From Chromera velia (lineage: Eukaryota; Sar; Chromeraceae), in NCBI GenBank assembly GCA_018398765.1, contig JAHBMJ010005943.1, forward strand, positions 1 to 60,287: 60,287 bases of DNA, given 5' to 3'. Each line of letters opens with the position of its first letter. The first letter of the stretch is position 1. The notes beneath the pieces were generated by a model, which ran no database searches, had not been told where the DNA came from, and saw nothing but the letters and a program-made list of their open reading frames with translations. The translations under genes and the position numbers were made by a program. Shown here piece after piece: positions 57,388 to 60,287 of the stretch.

Positions 57388-58100
57388 AGAGCAGAAGGAG
57401 AAGGAGGGGGGGCGGTTGCCTGACACACTCACCCGCATCAGACACGGCCTTGACGCACTTTCCGGAAGGAAGCAGATGGACAGACAGAGAGCAGACCGAC
57501 TCATGAGGATGAACTTCTGCACGTGGCCTGACGTCCATTCATCCTGCGTGCTTGTCTCGCCTTGTTCGTTCTCTTCGAATTGTGTGCACGCACGTTCATG
57601 TGAAGATTGCGTGATGCGAAAGCGCATCGTGGGGTATTTCTTGTACGCTCTGTGAGAATGGATCAGAATGGAACGAAAACGGCTGGCCCGCGCGGGTCGG
57701 TTGCTTGACTGCCTGTTTTCCCGTTGAAGGATGTTCGTTTGTGCAACGGTTACGTGTCTGTATGTTGAGGGCAGCTGAAGAGACTGTGGGACACTGGAAC
57801 CTGCTCAATCTGTTTATGGGACTGTGACGACCAAGATGAATTGCTCCTCTGATTGCTATCGGATGCCTCCTTTGTTTTCACACTCCGATAAATATTTCCT
57901 CGCCCCCTTTCCTTGTTGCGCCAACTGATGATCAGTTTTTTTGTGGTCCTGCTCTTATTCTCTCCGCACGACGGCCCCCCGCTCCTCCCGCCTGGCTCTC
58001 TCTGGCAGTTGCGTGTCCTGTGGCCTCTTCTTTGTTGGTCTGTTGTGACTTGGTGTGAAAAAACCTGGTCCTCCGATTGATCCCCCACCCCGTCGTTTCT
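57388..58100. other. 3' flank, no convincing gene
   Basis: Open frames on both strands up to about 127 codons overlap here, but none shows a domain, a targeting signal or splice-consistent structure. Untranslated 3' sequence of the mitochondrial-type gene is expected at the left. Confidence 0.4.
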
Positions 58101-58172
58101 CTTCTCTCTCTCTCTCTCTCTCTTTTTTTTTCTGTCTCTCTGTCTCTCTCTCTCTTTTTTTTTTTTTCTCTG

Positions 58173-58236
<64 letters not shown>

Positions 58237-58387
58237 CCTCCCTCCCTCCCTCCCTCCCTGTGTGTGTGTGTGAGAGAGAGAGCGTGACTCCTTGAATGCG
58301 TGTGTGTGTGGGTGGATGGGGGGTGGGGTTTGAGACAGAAAGATAATTTGTCAATATTTTAGAGAGGTGACGCGCGTTCGTGTGCGT

Positions 58388-58426
<39 letters not shown>

Positions 58427-58610
58427 CGTGTACGTGTGTGTGTGCGTGTGTGTGTGCGTGTGTGTGTGTGTACGGTGTGTGTGTACGTTTGTGTGTGCGT
58501 ACGTTTGTGTGTGCGTACGTTTGTGTGTGTGTACGTTTGTGTGTGCGTACGTTTGTTTGTGTGTGTGTGTACGTTTGTGAGTGTGTACGTTTGTGTGTAC
58601 GTGTGTGCCC

Positions 58611-58665
<55 letters not shown>

Positions 58666-58670
58666 TGCGA
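58100..58670. repeat. (TC)n and (GT)n microsatellite block
   Basis: TC units with T-runs at 58103-58260 are followed by GT-rich repeats with ACGTTTGTGTGTGC units at 58390-58610, then (TC)n and (GT)n again to 58662. Confidence 0.95.
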
Positions 58671-58699
58671 ATGTCACTCTGTGACTACCTCTGTGAGTG

Positions 58700-58973
58700 T
58701 GTGTGTGTCTAGGCCCCCTGCCCCCCTGCCCACACTGTTTGATTGTTTGTTTGTTCCTTTGTATTTGTCCTTTCTTTCTTTTTGTCTGTTGTGCACATGA
58801 AGAAAAGGAGCGAGAAGAAGAAACATAGAGTCTCTATGTTTGTCTGTCTGTCCGAAAGACGGGAAGAGAAAAAGGAAGGAAAAGACGATACAGTCTGTCT
58901 GTCTGTCTGTCTCTGTCTGTCTGTCTGTCTAAGGAAGCGATTCGGAAAAAGTGAAGTGAAGAAAAGACGATAT

Positions 58974-59006
<33 letters not shown>

Positions 59007-59500
59007 GTGGTGTTCATGAAGAAAAAGAGGGAGAAGAAGAAGAAACATATAGTCTGTCTGTGTCTGTCTGTGTCTGTCTGTGTCTGTCTGTGTCTGTCTG
59101 TGTCTGTCTGTGTCTGTCTGTGTCTGTCTGTGTCTGTCTGTCTGTGTCTGTCTGTGTCTGTCTTTCTGTCCGTCTTGAGTGGAAGCAGCAGAGGAGTAGC
59201 GTGTGAAACCAGTGATCACGTGAAAGTCTGTCGGGAGGTGGAGAGGAAAGGGGCGCTTAACTCTCACCTTTCGGGCCCCCTGCCCACTTTGTCTGAGTTG
59301 TCGTGATGTTCTTTTGTCTTTGTTCTTTCTTTCCTTCTTTCTTTTTGTCTGTTGTGTTCATGAAGAAAAGGAGGGAGAAGAAGAAGAAACATATAGTCTG
59401 TCCGTCCGTCAAGAAGAGGTAGAAGAAGAAACCATATAGTCTGTCTGTATGTATCTGTCTGTCTGTCTGTGTCTGTATGTGGGTCACAGTCGGTCTGTGT
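58700..59500. repeat. Reverse-orientation copies of the (ACAG)n dispersed repeat
   Basis: CCCCCTGCCCACACTGTTTG, TTTTTGTCTGTTGTGCACATG and AAGAAAAGGAG near 58715-58810 are inverted equivalents of the unit at 8700-8815 in the UPF3 intron. A second copy runs through GAAAGTCTGTCGGGAGGTGG, GGGGCGCTTAACTCTCACC and TTTCGGGCCCCCTGCCCAC at 59222-59287. Long (TGTC)n tracts lie between (about 58891-59165). Confidence 0.8.
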
Positions 59501-60212
59501 CTGTGTGTCATCTTTTGTTCCCCTCTTTATGCGCGCGCTTCTAGGCGCGCTTTTTCAAATGTAGCTTGACGCTAAGCTAGCTTGTTCATATTCGTCTACT
59601 AGTTCTAGAACTTCTAGTAGTTTTAAGAGACATTTGTTAACTGTCCACTGATGTTGCACTAACTAGCACTAACTTTGGTTTACTTTAATTTACTTTCATA
59701 ATCAATTTCACATCAATTAAATGTCATCAAAAATAGGAGAGAGTTTTTTTTAACTAAATTCAGAGCTGGGATAGGATTTATGTTTCGGGTCACCCCACTA
59801 GATTCAGAGATAAAAGATCATGCAGAGATTTATTGGTGTCCGCATGCAAACACTGGCGTTGTTTTGTTTTTAGTTGTACCTAGAGTTGAACCTAGAGTTG
59901 AACTAAGTTGCCCAAAGCAAATTAAGAGTAGACAGTGTCCGTTCCCCATCACTGATCGAGGTGAGTGAGTGACTGATGAGTGATTTAGTGGTGCCCTTGA
60001 GCACTGGTATCAGATTGTTTAATACAGATTATATCAGTACTATCAGACCGTCCCTATACGGCCCGCCTGAAATCTCTTCCAGACCGTTTTCAATCAGTCT
60101 TTTTATTGTACTATATTCAAGTTACACCAAACACAACGTTTTCTATTGCACCAGAAAAGGGACGATCATCGATTTATTACTGGCATCACTCGTATGACAA
60201 GATCAAAATATC

Positions 60213-60246
<34 letters not shown>

Positions 60247-60287
60247 ATGTTCCGCCCTAGGGCCTTCCCGCTATGTCTATCTGTCGC
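59501..60287. other. AT-rich island ending in (TTGA)n and a repeated motif; no gene
   Basis: Bases 59540-60200 have no coding signal. At 60213-60246 (TTGA)n is followed by TATGTTCCGCCCTAGGGCC, which recurs with small changes at about 23127-23165. The same arrangement in two AT islands marks a dispersed repeat boundary. Confidence 0.55.

Noticed and set aside
58367-58800. Cys-Val repeat open frames in the GT-rich block
   Set aside because: Pure translation of (GT)n, with no independent coding evidence.

Overview
The window looks like nuclear DNA of a photosynthetic or formerly photosynthetic alveolate, most likely a chromerid alga of the Chromera velia type. This is inferred from gene style, not proven. 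The signs are intron-rich eukaryotic housekeeping genes with typical 3' splice sites, GC-rich gene blocks alternating with gene-free AT-rich islands, very abundant di- and tetranucleotide repeats, a plastid- or mitochondrion-style leader on a DASH cryptochrome, and at least 17 copies of TGCATGCA, a known ApiAP2-type motif. There are no operons, ribosome binding sites or CRISPR arrays.

Layout. 1-98 is the end of a truncated paralogue of an Ala-Lys-tailed protein, whose full copy lies tail to tail at 2942-3742 (minus). 3939-10565 (minus) is a ten-exon UPF3 gene (nonsense-mediated decay), including 25-nt and 22-nt microexons. 11398-14157 (plus) is an intronless Kelch/coiled-coil protein. 16.2-18.8 kb holds small, poorly identified minus-strand genes. 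19426-22261 (plus) is a DASH cryptochrome with one intron. 25396-26958 (minus) is an acidic protein next to a 216-base assembly gap. 27745-29121 (plus) is an intronless ankyrin protein. 30887-36136 (minus) is tyrosyl-DNA phosphodiesterase 1 with both HKN motifs. 36905-44751 (plus) is a predicted 1718-residue membrane-anchored MORN plus DUF900 alpha/beta-hydrolase. 45.7-51 kb is a transposon-rich AT island with three separate inverted-repeat elements. 50999-55014 (minus) is a membrane-anchored glycerophosphodiester phosphodiesterase. 55229-56011 is a retrotransposon remnant, and 56877-57387 is a small mitochondrial-type membrane protein. The end is microsatellite DNA and an AT-rich island.

Exon models for UPF3, TDP1, the hydrolase, GDPD, the cryptochrome and the small genes were built by hand from splice signals, reading phase and recalled family motifs. 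In UPF3, GDPD, the hydrolase, the cryptochrome and the 138-residue gene every junction keeps phase, and the totals are exact multiples of three. Comparing their introns shows the most unusual feature of the window: about 23 of 41 inferred donors have C at +3, most often GTCAGT, and in two hydrolase introns this donor runs straight into (GTCA)n repeats.

Functionally the genes look like a random sample of a nuclear genome: mRNA surveillance, DNA repair (TDP1, DASH cryptochrome) and lipid or ester hydrolysis (GDPD, DUF900). Divergent promoters probably lie at 10566-11397, 18846-19425 and 36137-36904.
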